DNA of 9,518 bases from Streptococcaceae bacterium (lineage in GTDB: Bacteria; Bacillota; Bacilli; Lactobacillales; Streptococcaceae), in contig JAISYB010000150.1 of the NCBI GenBank assembly GCA_031270215.1, positions 1 through 9,518 of the forward strand. Reading direction: 5' to 3'. Numbering within the stretch: position 1 is the stretch's first letter; each line of letters opens with the position of its first letter. The notes beneath the pieces are model-generated. The model searched no databases, was not told the origin of the DNA, and saw nothing but the letters and a program-made list of their open reading frames with translations. Made by a program: the position numbers and the translations under genes. Shown piece after piece: positions 1 to 7,578 of this stretch.

Positions 1-146
1 AAACTCGTCAGTAGTGAAAAAAATAATCTTTCTGAGGTTTATTTGTGATGCACTTATTCGTTATTTTTTATTCAGAAAATTTTGTTGGTTTTCACTTGAC
101 TTTATATAGTTAGTCTTTCTAATTATCAACCAAAATATTACATAAA

Positions 147-1421
147 TTATTTTTTGTAATCGGACTGATAAACAATTCCCCCATTGCAGATTGTATATTT
201 AACATTTCCAAGTAGTTTTTCGCCGATAAATGGCGTGTTAGACGATTTTGAAGCAAAATCATTGCCAACAATTCTCTCTTTTAAGTCAAAAATAACAATA
301 TCGGCTACTGCATTTTCAGCTAAATAACCTGCATCAAAGCCATAAATTTCAGCTGGGCGTGTACTCATTTTTTCAATCAAATGAGTTAATGACAAATGCT
401 TTGGCTCAACTAAATGCTTTAAACCGAGGGACAATGATGTTTCCAGTCCTGTCATACCACTTGGGGCAGCCGTTAATGGCTGATTCTTCTCATTTTGATG
501 ATGTGGCGCATGATCCGTTGCAATGACATCAATCGTATCATTTTTTAAACCTTCAATGATTTTCAGACGATCTTCTTCGGTTCTAAGTGGTGGATTTAAT
601 TTAGCATTTGTTCCTTTTCTTAGAATCTCAGCTTCCGTGAGAGAAAAATGCTGTGGTGTCGCTTCTGCTGTAATCTGTCCTCCCAGCGCTTTACCAAATT
701 TAATCACATCTACTGAGTATTTATGACTTAGATGTTGAAAATGAGCTCTCACACCCGTTTCAACAGCTAATAAGACATCTCTAGCAACCATTGAGCTCTC
801 AGAAATACCCGGTGCCCCGTGAATCCCACATTCGTGCGAAACGTCACCCTCATTTATTCCCAAAGTACCTATGAGATTTGGATCCTCTTCATGCAAGCTT
901 AAAACAGCATCAAGCTTTTGAGCTTGCGTAAATGCTTTTTTAACAAAGCCTGAATTGGTTAAAGGAATACCGTCATCGCTAAAACCAACTGCTCCTTTTT
1001 GAGCTAACGCTGCCATATCCGTCAGCGTTTTCCCATCAAATCCTTTAGAAATTGCAGCAACAGAGTGGACATGAATCGCTTGCTTATAAGCTTCCTCTAA
1101 AACAAAATCTAGAGTTTCTTCGTTATCAATTATCGGATTGGTATTTGCCATCATAACAACACGTGTAAAACCGCCTCGTGCTGCTGCTTGACTTCCGGTA
1201 TGAATCGTTTCCTTATGTGTCTGCCCAGGTTCCCTAAAATGAACATGAATATCAACTAAGCCGGGAGCAACGATACAATCTGTTGCGTCAATGATTTGAG
1301 CTTCAACGTTAGTTATTTTTTCAGCGATTTGCTTGATTTTATTCCCTTCAATTAGCACATCACAAAACACATCTCGTTTTGTTTTCGGGTCAATAATACG
1401 CCCACCTTTGATTAATAACAT
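147..1421 (-). CDS. pyrC: Dihydroorotase (class I), pyrimidine biosynthesis
   Basis: This enzyme reversibly cyclises N-carbamoyl-L-aspartate to dihydroorotate, the third step of de novo UMP synthesis, in the cytosol. The 424-residue length is normal for Gram-positive class I PyrC. The amidohydrolase signature is complete: HVHFREPG gives metal ligands H59 and H61, SDDG gives D150, LSLHEED gives H177, HLSH gives H230, and ATDHAPH gives the catalytic D303. The substrate-side N93 lies in MANTNP. The frame stays open 15 codons upstream to an ATG at 1466. I chose the ATG at 1421 because a GAAAGTGGG ribosome binding site precedes it and the family begins with a short MLLIKGGRIIDP-type strand, while the upstream ATG has no ribosome binding site. 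No other pyr gene is adjacent and no PyrR-type leader is visible in the roughly 100 nt upstream. It lies beyond the terminator of the HD gene, so it probably has its own weak promoter. Confidence 0.96.
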   Translation of the reverse strand: MLLIKGGRIIDPKTKRDVFCDVLIEGNKIKQIAEKITNVEAQIIDATDCIVAPGLVDIHVHFREPGQTHKETIHTGSQAAARGGFTRVVMMANTNPIIDNEETLDFVLEEAYKQAIHVHSVAAISKGFDGKTLTDMAALAQKGAVGFSDDGIPLTNSGFVKKAFTQAQKLDAVLSLHEEDPNLIGTLGINEGDVSHECGIHGAPGISESSMVARDVLLAVETGVRAHFQHLSHKYSVDVIKFGKALGGQITAEATPQHFSLTEAEILRKGTNAKLNPPLRTEEDRLKIIEGLKNDTIDVIATDHAPHHQNEKNQPLTAAPSGMTGLETSLSLGLKHLVEPKHLSLTHLIEKMSTRPAEIYGFDAGYLAENAVADIVIFDLKERIVGNDFASKSSNTPFIGEKLLGNVKYTICNGGIVYQSDYKK

Positions 1422-1519
1422 TTCATTCCCACTTTCTCTGATAAATCTTATTATGTATTTTAACATTTTCTATTGAAATTTAAAATCTTTTTTAGAAATG
1501 TCTATTTAGCTTGGAAGGT

Positions 1520-1551
1520 AAAAAAACAGAACCGCAAAAAATGGCTCTGTT
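1520..1551 (-). terminator. Intrinsic terminator of the HD-domain gene
   Basis: On the minus strand AACAGAGCC pairs with GGTTCTGTT as a 9-bp stem with one G-U pair and a 9-nt loop, followed by a run of seven Ts. It starts 10 nt after the stop codon of the HD-domain gene and separates that gene from pyrC. On the plus strand the same stem carries a mismatch and lacks a good T-run, so it acts leftward. Confidence 0.85.
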
Positions 1552-1561
1552 CTTTATAGTT

Positions 1562-2053
1562 TTATACGGATTGAGTAGAGAAAGCGTTTGTCATTCGAGC
1601 ACGAAATGGTGTGAGTACTTCTTTGACCGCCCAGTATTTATCAACGAAGGTTACGATATAGCTTTCTTTGTATTTAGGAAATGCCAGAGTTGCTCCCCAC
1701 ATGTGCTTAACGATAATATCTGCTTCTAAAAGGGAAATAGAAGTTAATTTTTCGGCATTTTTTAATGCAATTCTTGGGTGCATATACGCATGGCTTCCAG
1801 CTTCAAACTTAGTATTGCGCCAATCATAAAAGAATAAATCGTGTAAAAGCCCAGCTCTTGCTGTTGCTCGTGCATTACCCTTAAATAATTTAGCTAATTT
1901 ATAACTTGTATATGATACATTAATCGAGTGTTCTAATCGAGTTGAATGATGATGCTGTACAAATTCTTCTAGCTTTTGAACTTCTTGCGTTTCAAGTAAC
2001 TGTCCAACGTAAGCTAAATATTCTTTATCCTCGCGCCAATTCTTTATTTTCAT
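1562..2053 (-). CDS. HD-domain metal-dependent phosphohydrolase-like protein
   Basis: This is a 163-residue cytosolic protein of the HD superfamily of metal-dependent phosphohydrolases. The substrate is unknown. Visible metal-site residues, numbered from the chosen start, are H42 (in LEHS), the H71-D72 doublet in GLLHDLFF, H117 in KHMW, and D138 in VDKY. The block WREDKEYLAYVGQLL and the HHHSTRLEHS stretch resemble a family widespread in Firmicutes. The open frame extends to an ATG at 2083, but that ATG overlaps the -10 box of the gene's own promoter and could not be in the message. The ATG at 2053 has GAGG six bases upstream. It follows the RNA methyltransferase gene but has its own promoter and terminator, so it forms a single-gene unit that can also receive read-through. 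Family assignment is firm; function is not known from sequence. Confidence 0.9.
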   Translation of the reverse strand: MKIKNWREDKEYLAYVGQLLETQEVQKLEEFVQHHHSTRLEHSINVSYTSYKLAKLFKGNARATARAGLLHDLFFYDWRNTKFEAGSHAYMHPRIALKNAEKLTSISLLEADIIVKHMWGATLAFPKYKESYIVTFVDKYWAVKEVLTPFRARMTNAFSTQSV

Positions 2054-2081
2054 GCCATACCTCAATTCATAGAATGTCAAC

Positions 2082-2111
2082 ATTATACAATCTTGACAAT
2101 ATTTCTGTCAA
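2082..2111 (-). promoter_or_regulatory. Near-consensus sigma-A promoter of the HD-domain gene
   Basis: On the minus strand a perfect TTGACA (2106-2111) and a perfect TATAAT (2082-2087) are separated by 18 bp. Transcription should start around 2075, giving a leader of about 20-25 nt with GAGG before the ATG at 2053. The -35 box is one arm of an inverted repeat, TTGACA-N7-TGTCAA (2093-2111), which could be an operator. Confidence 0.8.
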
Positions 2112-2126
2112 ATTTATTGTATAAAA

Positions 2127-2879
2127 TTAAAGTTTTATTAAGTAAAAGATTAATATTCCTGTTGCAACGGCGAAATTTAGCGACTCTGCTGCACCGTTCA
2201 TCGAAATGTGAACACGCATATCTGCTAAATCTTGAATCTTTTGAGTTACACCACTGCCTTCATTTCCCATGACTAAGAGCCAATTATCTCTGATGTTTAA
2301 CTTATGGTAATCAATTGAATCCATGCTTAGTGTTGACACCAATAATATTTTAGTCTTGGCTAATTGTTGCAAAAGAAGGGGCAAATCTGCTGCTTCAACA
2401 ATTGGTAGATGGAAATGACTACCCTGCATTGAACGCAGGACTTTTGGATTATAAATATCTACCGAATCCTTAGAGATAATTACGCCGCTTACGCCTGCTG
2501 CATCTGCGGTTCTAATCATTGTTCCGACATTTCCGGGATCCTGAACTCTATCTAAAACGAGCCAATTTCCTGAAAAATTTTGCGCCCAATCCTTTGGCTT
2601 ACTGATAACGGCAACAATGCCTTGCGGCGTTTTAACCTCTGTTAGCTGTTGTAAAACCTCAGCGGTCGTGATAATTTTTTCGGTATTTGGTAAAATATCT
2701 TCAAACTGCTCTGCGAATTTTTCTGTGAAAACAAGCGTCTGGATAGTCGCCTGATATTGAATTGCTTCCTCAACCAGATGAATTCCTTCGATTAAATAGC
2801 TGTCAGTCCGGTGTTTATTTTGTAGCAGCTTCTTGATTTGCTTGATTTTTTCATTTGTTTTTGACGTAATTTTTTTCAT
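2127..2879 (-). CDS. TrmH/SpoU-family RNA 2'-O-ribose methyltransferase
   Basis: This 250-residue enzyme transfers a methyl group from S-adenosylmethionine to a ribose 2'-OH in structured RNA. All three SPOUT knot motifs are present: motif 1 DRVQDPGNVGTMIRTADA (residues 110-127, R123 being the usual catalytic arginine), motif 2 LVMGNEGSGV (202-211), and motif 3 ISMNGAAESLNFAVATGIL (225-243). The N-terminal 95 residues form the RNA-binding substrate domain (LIEGIHLVEEAI). Length and layout match the B. subtilis YsgA type, reported to modify 23S rRNA, but TrmH paralogues are hard to tell apart, so I give no symbol. It starts 31 nt after holA and is probably expressed from the com-holA transcript. 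A weak internal promoter at the holA end is also possible. The ribosome binding site is poor (AAAG about 14 nt upstream). Confidence 0.93.
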   Translation of the reverse strand: MKKITSKTNEKIKQIKKLLQNKHRTDSYLIEGIHLVEEAIQYQATIQTLVFTEKFAEQFEDILPNTEKIITTAEVLQQLTEVKTPQGIVAVISKPKDWAQNFSGNWLVLDRVQDPGNVGTMIRTADAAGVSGVIISKDSVDIYNPKVLRSMQGSHFHLPIVEAADLPLLLQQLAKTKILLVSTLSMDSIDYHKLNIRDNWLLVMGNEGSGVTQKIQDLADMRVHISMNGAAESLNFAVATGILIFYLIKL

Positions 2880-2896
2880 TATTAGTTGACACTTTC

Positions 2897-2925
2897 TTTA
2901 TAAATTTCTATTATTTTGTCGCCAA
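2897..2925 (-). promoter_or_regulatory. Possible weak internal promoter for the RNA methyltransferase
   Basis: On the minus strand TTGGCG (4 of 6 matches) and TATAAA (5 of 6) lie 17 bp apart, across the end of holA and just upstream of the methyltransferase start. The spacing is ideal but the -35 box is poor and the area is AT-rich, so chance is a real alternative. Confidence 0.3.
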
Positions 2926-3957
2926 ATCATTTAGCTTTAAAAGCATTGTTTCAAACAATAGCTGGCTATCTTGCGCACTACTTTTCATCAAATAGTCCGT
3001 TTCAATCAATATTTTTTCACTTGCAACTAGAAATTCAAGGCTAATTTGTTTTAAATCACGTATCGCAAAACGAATACGATTTGGATTAATTGCTTTTCCG
3101 TTTAAAGTCTTCATTCGTTCAGCCATTTGCTCAAGGGAGTAGCCTTGTTGTTTTAAGAGCTGTATGGTGAGCAAAAAACGGAATTGTGCAATCAGAATAC
3201 CATTTATTTTGATTAATTCACCGGACTTTGCGACCTTCATCAAGTCGTTATACAAAAGGAATGTTTCCCCCACTTGACCTTTGATGATGAATTTTGACAA
3301 ATCAAAAACATTTTGCGTTAAATCCTTAATTTGATTGTTGCGAATTAACTCATCAGTAATCACTTTTGTTTCAGCCAATGCAGATAATTGCGTAAAGTTA
3401 TTTACGGCAAGCTCTAGCTGAAAATTACTCAAGCTGGCAACTAGATGAATCTGGGCGGGTGTTAAGATAGGCGTGGCTTGTTGACTATTCAACTGTGTTA
3501 AAAACTGGCTGATTTCTTGATCATCTGTGATTTCTGCCTTAACTTCTGCGGATAATTTATTAATTTCCTTCGTAAATTTCTTGCGTTTGTCAGCATTACC
3601 ATGAATTAAGATGACAAAAATTGTAGTCGGGTTTGGTTGCTTGAGATAATTAATCAGCGTGTGGCGTTCATCTTCTGAGAGAAATGCCTTGTTTTTAGCT
3701 GTTAAATCAAGCATATTTTCCAGAATGACCAGCTTTTTTTCGGCGAAAAAAGGCAATGTATTTAGCTCGTCAAAGAGATTTTGAAAGCTAATTTTTTCCA
3801 TATTCAAATGCATTGTTTCGGTATCATCAATTGTTCTTGCAACAACCTTTGTAAAATGCTTCAACAAATAGTCTAAATAAAAGGAATTGTTTCCGTAAAA
3901 GAAAAAATTCAACTGGTTCTGCTGCAAAGCTTGATTAATCTGGTCAATTACTTTCAT
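2911..3957 (-). CDS. holA: DNA polymerase III delta subunit (clamp loader)
   Basis: The delta subunit opens the beta sliding clamp within the clamp-loader complex at the replication fork. At 348 residues it has the normal length for Firmicute HolA (YqeN). Visible features are the N-terminal LNFFFYGNNSFYLDYLL segment (the RFC-like fold without a working ATP site), the LPFFAEKKLVILEN segment (about 67-80) typical of the family, and NVFDL with its following helical region (about 216-220). The C-terminal part (MKSS..DSQLLFETMLLKL) matches the collar domain. The start ATG overlaps the comEC stop as ATGA, and no good ribosome binding site is present, so translation is probably coupled to comEC. The comEC-holA linkage is conserved across Bacilli. 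The rpsT gene that often follows holA is absent here. Confidence 0.95.
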   Translation of the reverse strand: MKVIDQINQALQQNQLNFFFYGNNSFYLDYLLKHFTKVVARTIDDTETMHLNMEKISFQNLFDELNTLPFFAEKKLVILENMLDLTAKNKAFLSEDERHTLINYLKQPNPTTIFVILIHGNADKRKKFTKEINKLSAEVKAEITDDQEISQFLTQLNSQQATPILTPAQIHLVASLSNFQLELAVNNFTQLSALAETKVITDELIRNNQIKDLTQNVFDLSKFIIKGQVGETFLLYNDLMKVAKSGELIKINGILIAQFRFLLTIQLLKQQGYSLEQMAERMKTLNGKAINPNRIRFAIRDLKQISLEFLVASEKILIETDYLMKSSAQDSQLLFETMLLKLNDLATK

Positions 3958-6221
3958 TTGATTGTCTTAAGTCCTTTTATTGTTGTAAATGGTTTAAGCG
4001 GTGCATAAATCATTCCGTCTTTATCCGTTCTTTTTATTGTAACATGGTTTGCCTTTAAAGTCTGGAGTGTTTTTGGATGCGGGTGCTTGAAGCGATTGTT
4101 CTCTCCACAGGAAATCAAGGCAAATTTTGGCTGCAAGCTGCTGATAAATTCAGGAGTTGATGATGTTTGACTACCATGGTGACCTATTTTTAGCATATCA
4201 ACGCTTGATAAATTATAGGATTTTAGTAGACTCCTCTCACCCTCTGCTTCCAAATCCCCAGTAAATAGCCAGCACACACCCCACAAATTACCAAATAGAA
4301 CAATCGAGTCTTGATTTTTACCATTAGTGCTCTCTTTGGGATAAAGCACCTGTAGACTACTTTTGCCACCAAGCGTTATTCTTTGACCAACGCTTGCAAT
4401 TTTAAACTTAGGAGGTGGCTGAATAGTCTTAAGCTCGCTTACGAAATTACTATCGTTTAAGCTGCCGCGGGTCAGGAGAATTTCTTTGATTTTAATCTTA
4501 TTGGCAACGCTAGCTATATCACCAATATGGTCGGCATCCGCATGGCTTGCCACTAATAAATCAATGGTATCAATGCCGCGCGACTTTAAAAAAGGAATTA
4601 AGGTCTTTTCTGCATTAGTAGAAAAGCTGCCTTGCTGCCACTTCTCCTGTAAAAATTCTAGCTTTCCTCCAACGTCAATCACGACTGTTTTTCGGTTAAA
4701 TGGCGTCTGAATCACAATGCTATCGCCTTGCCCGACATCAACGATCGCAATGATTCCAAACGGATTGTACTTCGTTATCGCTAGGCAGCCAAGTAAAATC
4801 ACCAAGGGTAGCTTGATTGAACGTTTTAAATAAAGAGAATCCAATAAGGTAAAAACAGCAAGGACAGCGACAAGAAGGAGAAAAGCTGTCGGCTTTCCGA
4901 TAATTAACGGCTTAAAGCTTAATTTTGCTACCCAGTAAACGATATTCTCTAGTCCGAGAAACAAAAAATTAACATCTATAGCTAGCCCAAAGATCGACAG
5001 GAAAAACAAAATAAGCAAAGTTGGCAACAGAAAATAGTCAAACAAGCAAGCAAAAATAACCGTTAAAACAATCGATAAGGGCTGCCATTCATGAAAATAA
5101 AACAACAAAATGGGTAAAATCCCCAAGGCAACTAGCATACCACCTCTTAGCTGATCACGAAGCCGCTTTGCTTGAAGCATTAATGGTTTCAACTCAAGGA
5201 GGAGAAATGCAAGGATAAAGGAGAGCTGTGCCGATTGGGATAACAAGTTTTTGGGCATAAAAATCAGCACAATAAGCAAGGTCAAAGCGAAGTTATCACT
5301 ACTCTTTATCTTGAAATATTGGAATAAATTTGCCAACAAAGCGCGGATAATCGACACCTGCAGCCCAGTTATTGCAGCATAAAAAATGCTAAATACTAAA
5401 TCAAAAACAGGTAAATGCTCTTTTAAGACGCCACACCTTAGCAAAAAGTAATGCAGCTTATTGATGAAAAACGTTACCTGCATTCCCGAAATAGCAAATA
5501 AATGAATAATCCCGAGCGTTGAATAAAGGTTTAGCGATTCGTTAAAGCTTTTAGGCGTAAAGCCAAGTAAGAGTCCTTGCATGTAGGAGGACAGCGGCGC
5601 TTTAAAGCTTTTGTCAATATGGACAATCGCTTTTCGGCGCAAGAAGCTCAGCCAGCTAAAAAAACTCAGGCGCTCTCTTACACTAATTGCTTTGATTTGA
5701 GAAATATTAATTGTTTGATTAATGCCTCGGCTTTTCAGATAGCTTTGATAATCAAAACCATTTAGATTTCTAAGTGCTGCGGCTTTTTGTGCTGTGCCAT
5801 AAACGACTATCCGTAAAGGCCTTGCTACTTCTTGCCAAAGTTTTTGTTCTGATACATCATTTAGCCGGTAAAAGCATTGAAAACTTTGATGATTGCTTTG
5901 TGCGACAAAAGAAAGTTGATTGCCATTAACGGAAATTGTATCCATCTGCACGTCAAATTGTCTATCGTCTACTGACAGCTCTTTTGCGTATTTGTTATTA
6001 TTCATTTTTTGTACAGCGAAAAATCCGGCAAAGACAAGAACAACCAGCAAAATCTGAACAATCGTTTTTGGGGAATATTGCCTAAGACGATTGAGAAAAA
6101 AGAGTAAAATCAAAATCCAAAGCCAGTGATTTTGATAAATTACAAAAAATAAGACAGTTAATAGCACAACTAAATTAATCAGCGGGAGCTGTTTAAAAAG
6201 CTTAGTCAAACATATTCCCAA
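3954..6221 (-). CDS. comEC: ComEC DNA-uptake channel protein
   Basis: ComEC forms the membrane channel that carries single-stranded transforming DNA into the cell. This 755-residue protein is full length for the family. Three hydrophobic segments (about 12-71) precede an extracytoplasmic OB-like region (about 85-185). The Competence membrane domain (about 210-485) follows, with the hallmark GIIHLFAISGMQV (238-250). The C-terminal metallo-beta-lactamase-like domain (490-755) has VDVGQGD (494-500), SHADADHIGD (559-568), the family NQDSIVL segment (636-642), FTGD (653-656) and GHHGS (680-684), so the putative nuclease site looks intact. The start is TTG at 6221, with AAGG nine bases upstream. 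No in-frame ATG lies nearby; a second TTG at 6209 is possible. It overlaps comEB by 20 nt and holA by 4 nt. No frameshift or stop interrupts it, so competence is not broken here. Confidence 0.97.
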   Translation of the reverse strand: MGICLTKLFKQLPLINLVVLLTVLFFVIYQNHWLWILILLFFLNRLRQYSPKTIVQILLVVLVFAGFFAVQKMNNNKYAKELSVDDRQFDVQMDTISVNGNQLSFVAQSNHQSFQCFYRLNDVSEQKLWQEVARPLRIVVYGTAQKAAALRNLNGFDYQSYLKSRGINQTINISQIKAISVRERLSFFSWLSFLRRKAIVHIDKSFKAPLSSYMQGLLLGFTPKSFNESLNLYSTLGIIHLFAISGMQVTFFINKLHYFLLRCGVLKEHLPVFDLVFSIFYAAITGLQVSIIRALLANLFQYFKIKSSDNFALTLLIVLIFMPKNLLSQSAQLSFILAFLLLELKPLMLQAKRLRDQLRGGMLVALGILPILLFYFHEWQPLSIVLTVIFACLFDYFLLPTLLILFFLSIFGLAIDVNFLFLGLENIVYWVAKLSFKPLIIGKPTAFLLLVAVLAVFTLLDSLYLKRSIKLPLVILLGCLAITKYNPFGIIAIVDVGQGDSIVIQTPFNRKTVVIDVGGKLEFLQEKWQQGSFSTNAEKTLIPFLKSRGIDTIDLLVASHADADHIGDIASVANKIKIKEILLTRGSLNDSNFVSELKTIQPPPKFKIASVGQRITLGGKSSLQVLYPKESTNGKNQDSIVLFGNLWGVCWLFTGDLEAEGERSLLKSYNLSSVDMLKIGHHGSQTSSTPEFISSLQPKFALISCGENNRFKHPHPKTLQTLKANHVTIKRTDKDGMIYAPLKPFTTIKGLKTIK

Positions 6222-6672
6222 AGCTTAATTCCTTGAAAAACTCAGGATTTAATGCCACCTTATTGACCTCAATCCCCAGCTTTTCAATTAATTCTAAAGC
6301 ATACGGGTCATTTCGATAATCGTTTAAGTAGTGAATTTTACAAATGCCTGCTTGCAGGATTTGCTTTGTGCAGTGGATACATGGCAAGTGTGTGACGTAG
6401 ATTTCAGCACCGTCTGTGGAGATACCAAGCTTGGCACATTGCAAAATGGCATTCATTTCAGCATGAATCGTTCTAATGCAATGTCCGTCAACTAGTCGGC
6501 AACCGACATCAATGCAGTGAACCTCGCCACTAACTGAGCCGTTATAGCCGCCTGCAATAATTCTTTTATCACGAACAATTGTTGCTCCGACAGATAATCT
6601 AGGACAGGTGCTCCTTAGTGCCAAGAGAACCGCCTGTGCCATAAAGTATTGATTCCATGGAATTCTTTCCAA
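6202..6672 (-). CDS. comEB: ComEB, dCMP deaminase-family protein
   Basis: This 156-residue cytidine/deoxycytidylate deaminase family protein is encoded in the late-competence operon. Biochemically the family converts dCMP to dUMP; its contribution to transformation is minor or unclear. Zinc ligands are visible in TIHAEMNA (H70, E72 as proton shuttle) and LPCIHC (C98, C101), numbered from the chosen start. Extra Cys/His residues (VHC, VGC, GHC) upstream of HAE match the second zinc site of dCMP deaminases. I chose TTG at 6672 rather than GTG at 6681. GGGGTG is the ribosome binding site and the GTG lies inside it, whereas TTG sits six bases after it. The resulting (M)ERIPWNQYF aligns with MERISWNQYF of B. 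subtilis ComEB. The gene is 37 nt after comEA and overlaps comEC. Confidence 0.94.
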   Translation of the reverse strand: MERIPWNQYFMAQAVLLALRSTCPRLSVGATIVRDKRIIAGGYNGSVSGEVHCIDVGCRLVDGHCIRTIHAEMNAILQCAKLGISTDGAEIYVTHLPCIHCTKQILQAGICKIHYLNDYRNDPYALELIEKLGIEVNKVALNPEFFKELSFGNMFD

Positions 6673-6709
6673 ATTAATCACCCCTTCTGTTGAAAATTTT
6701 TAAATCAAT

Positions 6710-7372
6710 TTAGTCAGTCTTATTTATTGTAACGTATTCTCGGATATTTTCAATTGTCTTATCGCCAATTCCACTAACTTGTTTTAAATCCTCCAATGCT
6801 TTAAACGGTCCGTTTTCCTCCCGATACTTAATGATATCCGCTGATTTTTTCGCACCAATCCCACTGATTTGCTGCAAAGTCTCTTGTGTTGCGGTATTGA
6901 GATTGATTTTCCCTTGTGCCTCTTGACTACTGCTACTGTCTGTTTTTTCTGTATCTGTTGCAAGATCCTCAAAATCCTCGCCGAGATAGGGAACGTAGAT
7001 AACCATCTCGTCACTTATCTTTTTTGCCAGATTAATTCCTCTGACTTCGGCATTATCCAGCAAGCCACCTGCCAAATTAACAATGTCATTAACCCTAAGA
7101 TTGGCTGCCGCTTGATAAATACCGGGATTTTTAACTGCACCCTTAATATCAACGACTAATAAAACCTCTGCTGTCTGCTCCTTTTCAACTTTTTCCTTTG
7201 TTTCCTCCGTACTTTTGACTGCTGAAGCTTTGGCTAAGCTTATCTCCTCAGCAGGCTTTACTGAACGATTAAGCCACCAAAAGCTAAACAAGGCAAGCAC
7301 AAGCGCTAGAACAATTCCGCCAATCATCAACTGAGCTCGCCATTTAACTAACATTGTTTTAAAATATGCCAT
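6710..7372 (-). CDS. comEA: ComEA membrane-anchored DNA receptor
   Basis: ComEA binds incoming double-stranded DNA at the outer face of the membrane and passes it to ComEC. The 220-residue protein has one N-terminal membrane anchor (about 14-34, ending FSFWW) and a Ser/Lys/Glu-rich linker. An SLBB domain follows (about 68-130, VDIKGAVKNPGIYQ), then a Ser/Asp linker. The C-terminal helix-hairpin-helix DNA-binding domain (155-217) begins KINLNTAT and has two GIG hairpins at 171-173 and 201-203. The start is ATG at 7372, six bases after AGGAGGTG. A GTG at 7381 lies inside that ribosome binding site and is rejected. It is the first gene of the com operon, which continues through comEB, comEC, holA and probably the RNA methyltransferase. 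Confidence 0.96.
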   Translation of the reverse strand: MAYFKTMLVKWRAQLMIGGIVLALVLALFSFWWLNRSVKPAEEISLAKASAVKSTEETKEKVEKEQTAEVLLVVDIKGAVKNPGIYQAAANLRVNDIVNLAGGLLDNAEVRGINLAKKISDEMVIYVPYLGEDFEDLATDTEKTDSSSSQEAQGKINLNTATQETLQQISGIGAKKSADIIKYREENGPFKALEDLKQVSGIGDKTIENIREYVTINKTD

Positions 7373-7378
7373 TAATGC

Positions 7379-7394
7379 CACCTCCTAAGAGGTA
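7379..7394 (-). promoter_or_regulatory. Ribosome binding site of comEA inside a 6-bp hairpin
   Basis: Read on the minus strand, TACCTC-TTAG-GAGGTG forms a stem of five Watson-Crick pairs and one G-U pair with a 4-nt loop. The 3' arm is the AGGAGGTG ribosome binding site itself. This would hide the site from the ribosome if the message extends far enough 5'. The pairing is seen directly; the regulatory effect is inferred. Confidence 0.5.
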
Positions 7395-7442
7395 TTACGA
7401 AAAATTTTAAAAAAAAACAATAATTAACTATTTTTATAGCTC

Positions 7443-7481
7443 AAAAAAAGCAGACAAGTCACTTTCTACTTGCCTGCTTTT
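7443..7481 (-). terminator. Strong intrinsic terminator upstream of comEA
   Basis: On the minus strand AAAAGCAGGCAAGT pairs with ACTTGTCTGCTTTT over 14 bp (one G-U) with an 8-nt loop (7460-7467), and the run continues to seven Ts. It lies between the HNH remnant and comEA, so it stops leftward prophage transcription before the competence operon. On the plus strand the stem has an A-C mismatch and only four Ts. Confidence 0.88.
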
Positions 7482-7507
7482 GATTAATCGGGAGTTTGTC
7501 AAGCAAT

Positions 7508-7575
7508 AAGGATATATTTTTTTCGTAACAATAAAAATTTGTATCTAATCATCATTCAAAATCAAAAATATCCTT
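7508..7575. repeat. 8-bp inverted repeat just downstream of the HNH remnant
   Basis: AAGGATAT (7508-7515) and ATATCCTT (7568-7575) are perfect inverse copies separated by 52 bp of AT-rich sequence. The 7482-7578 stretch holds nothing else I can identify. Eight-base arms in such a composition may be chance; it could mark an excision or integration scar. Confidence 0.25.
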
Positions 7576-7578
7576 TTC

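Noticed and set aside
1..146. Possible promoter or terminator downstream of pyrC (TTGACT and a short GACT/AGTC inverted repeat near 97-120)
   Set aside because: No matching -10 at proper spacing and no stem with a T-run; AT-rich background explains it.
1422..1466. N-terminal extension of pyrC by 15 residues to an upstream ATG
   Set aside because: That ATG has no ribosome binding site, and the extension is not part of the family; the ATG at 1421 has a purine-rich site and the expected N-terminus.
1422..1519. PyrR-type attenuator upstream of pyrC
   Set aside because: No PyrR-binding consensus or terminator/antiterminator pair is present in the short leader.
1511..1729. 72-codon plus-strand frame opposite the HD-domain gene
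   Set aside because: It begins before the HD-gene terminator stem and is a shadow of a well-supported gene.
2054..2083. Longer start for the HD-domain protein
   Set aside because: The ATG overlaps the -10 box and lies upstream of the expected transcription start; GAGG serves the ATG at 2053.
6869..7159. 96-codon open frame on the plus strand opposite comEA
   Set aside because: It is antisense to a clearly real gene, Cys/Ile-rich in an unnatural way, with no ribosome binding site or recognisable motif. The same applies to plus-strand frames at 523-726, 4486-4710 and 5577-5765.
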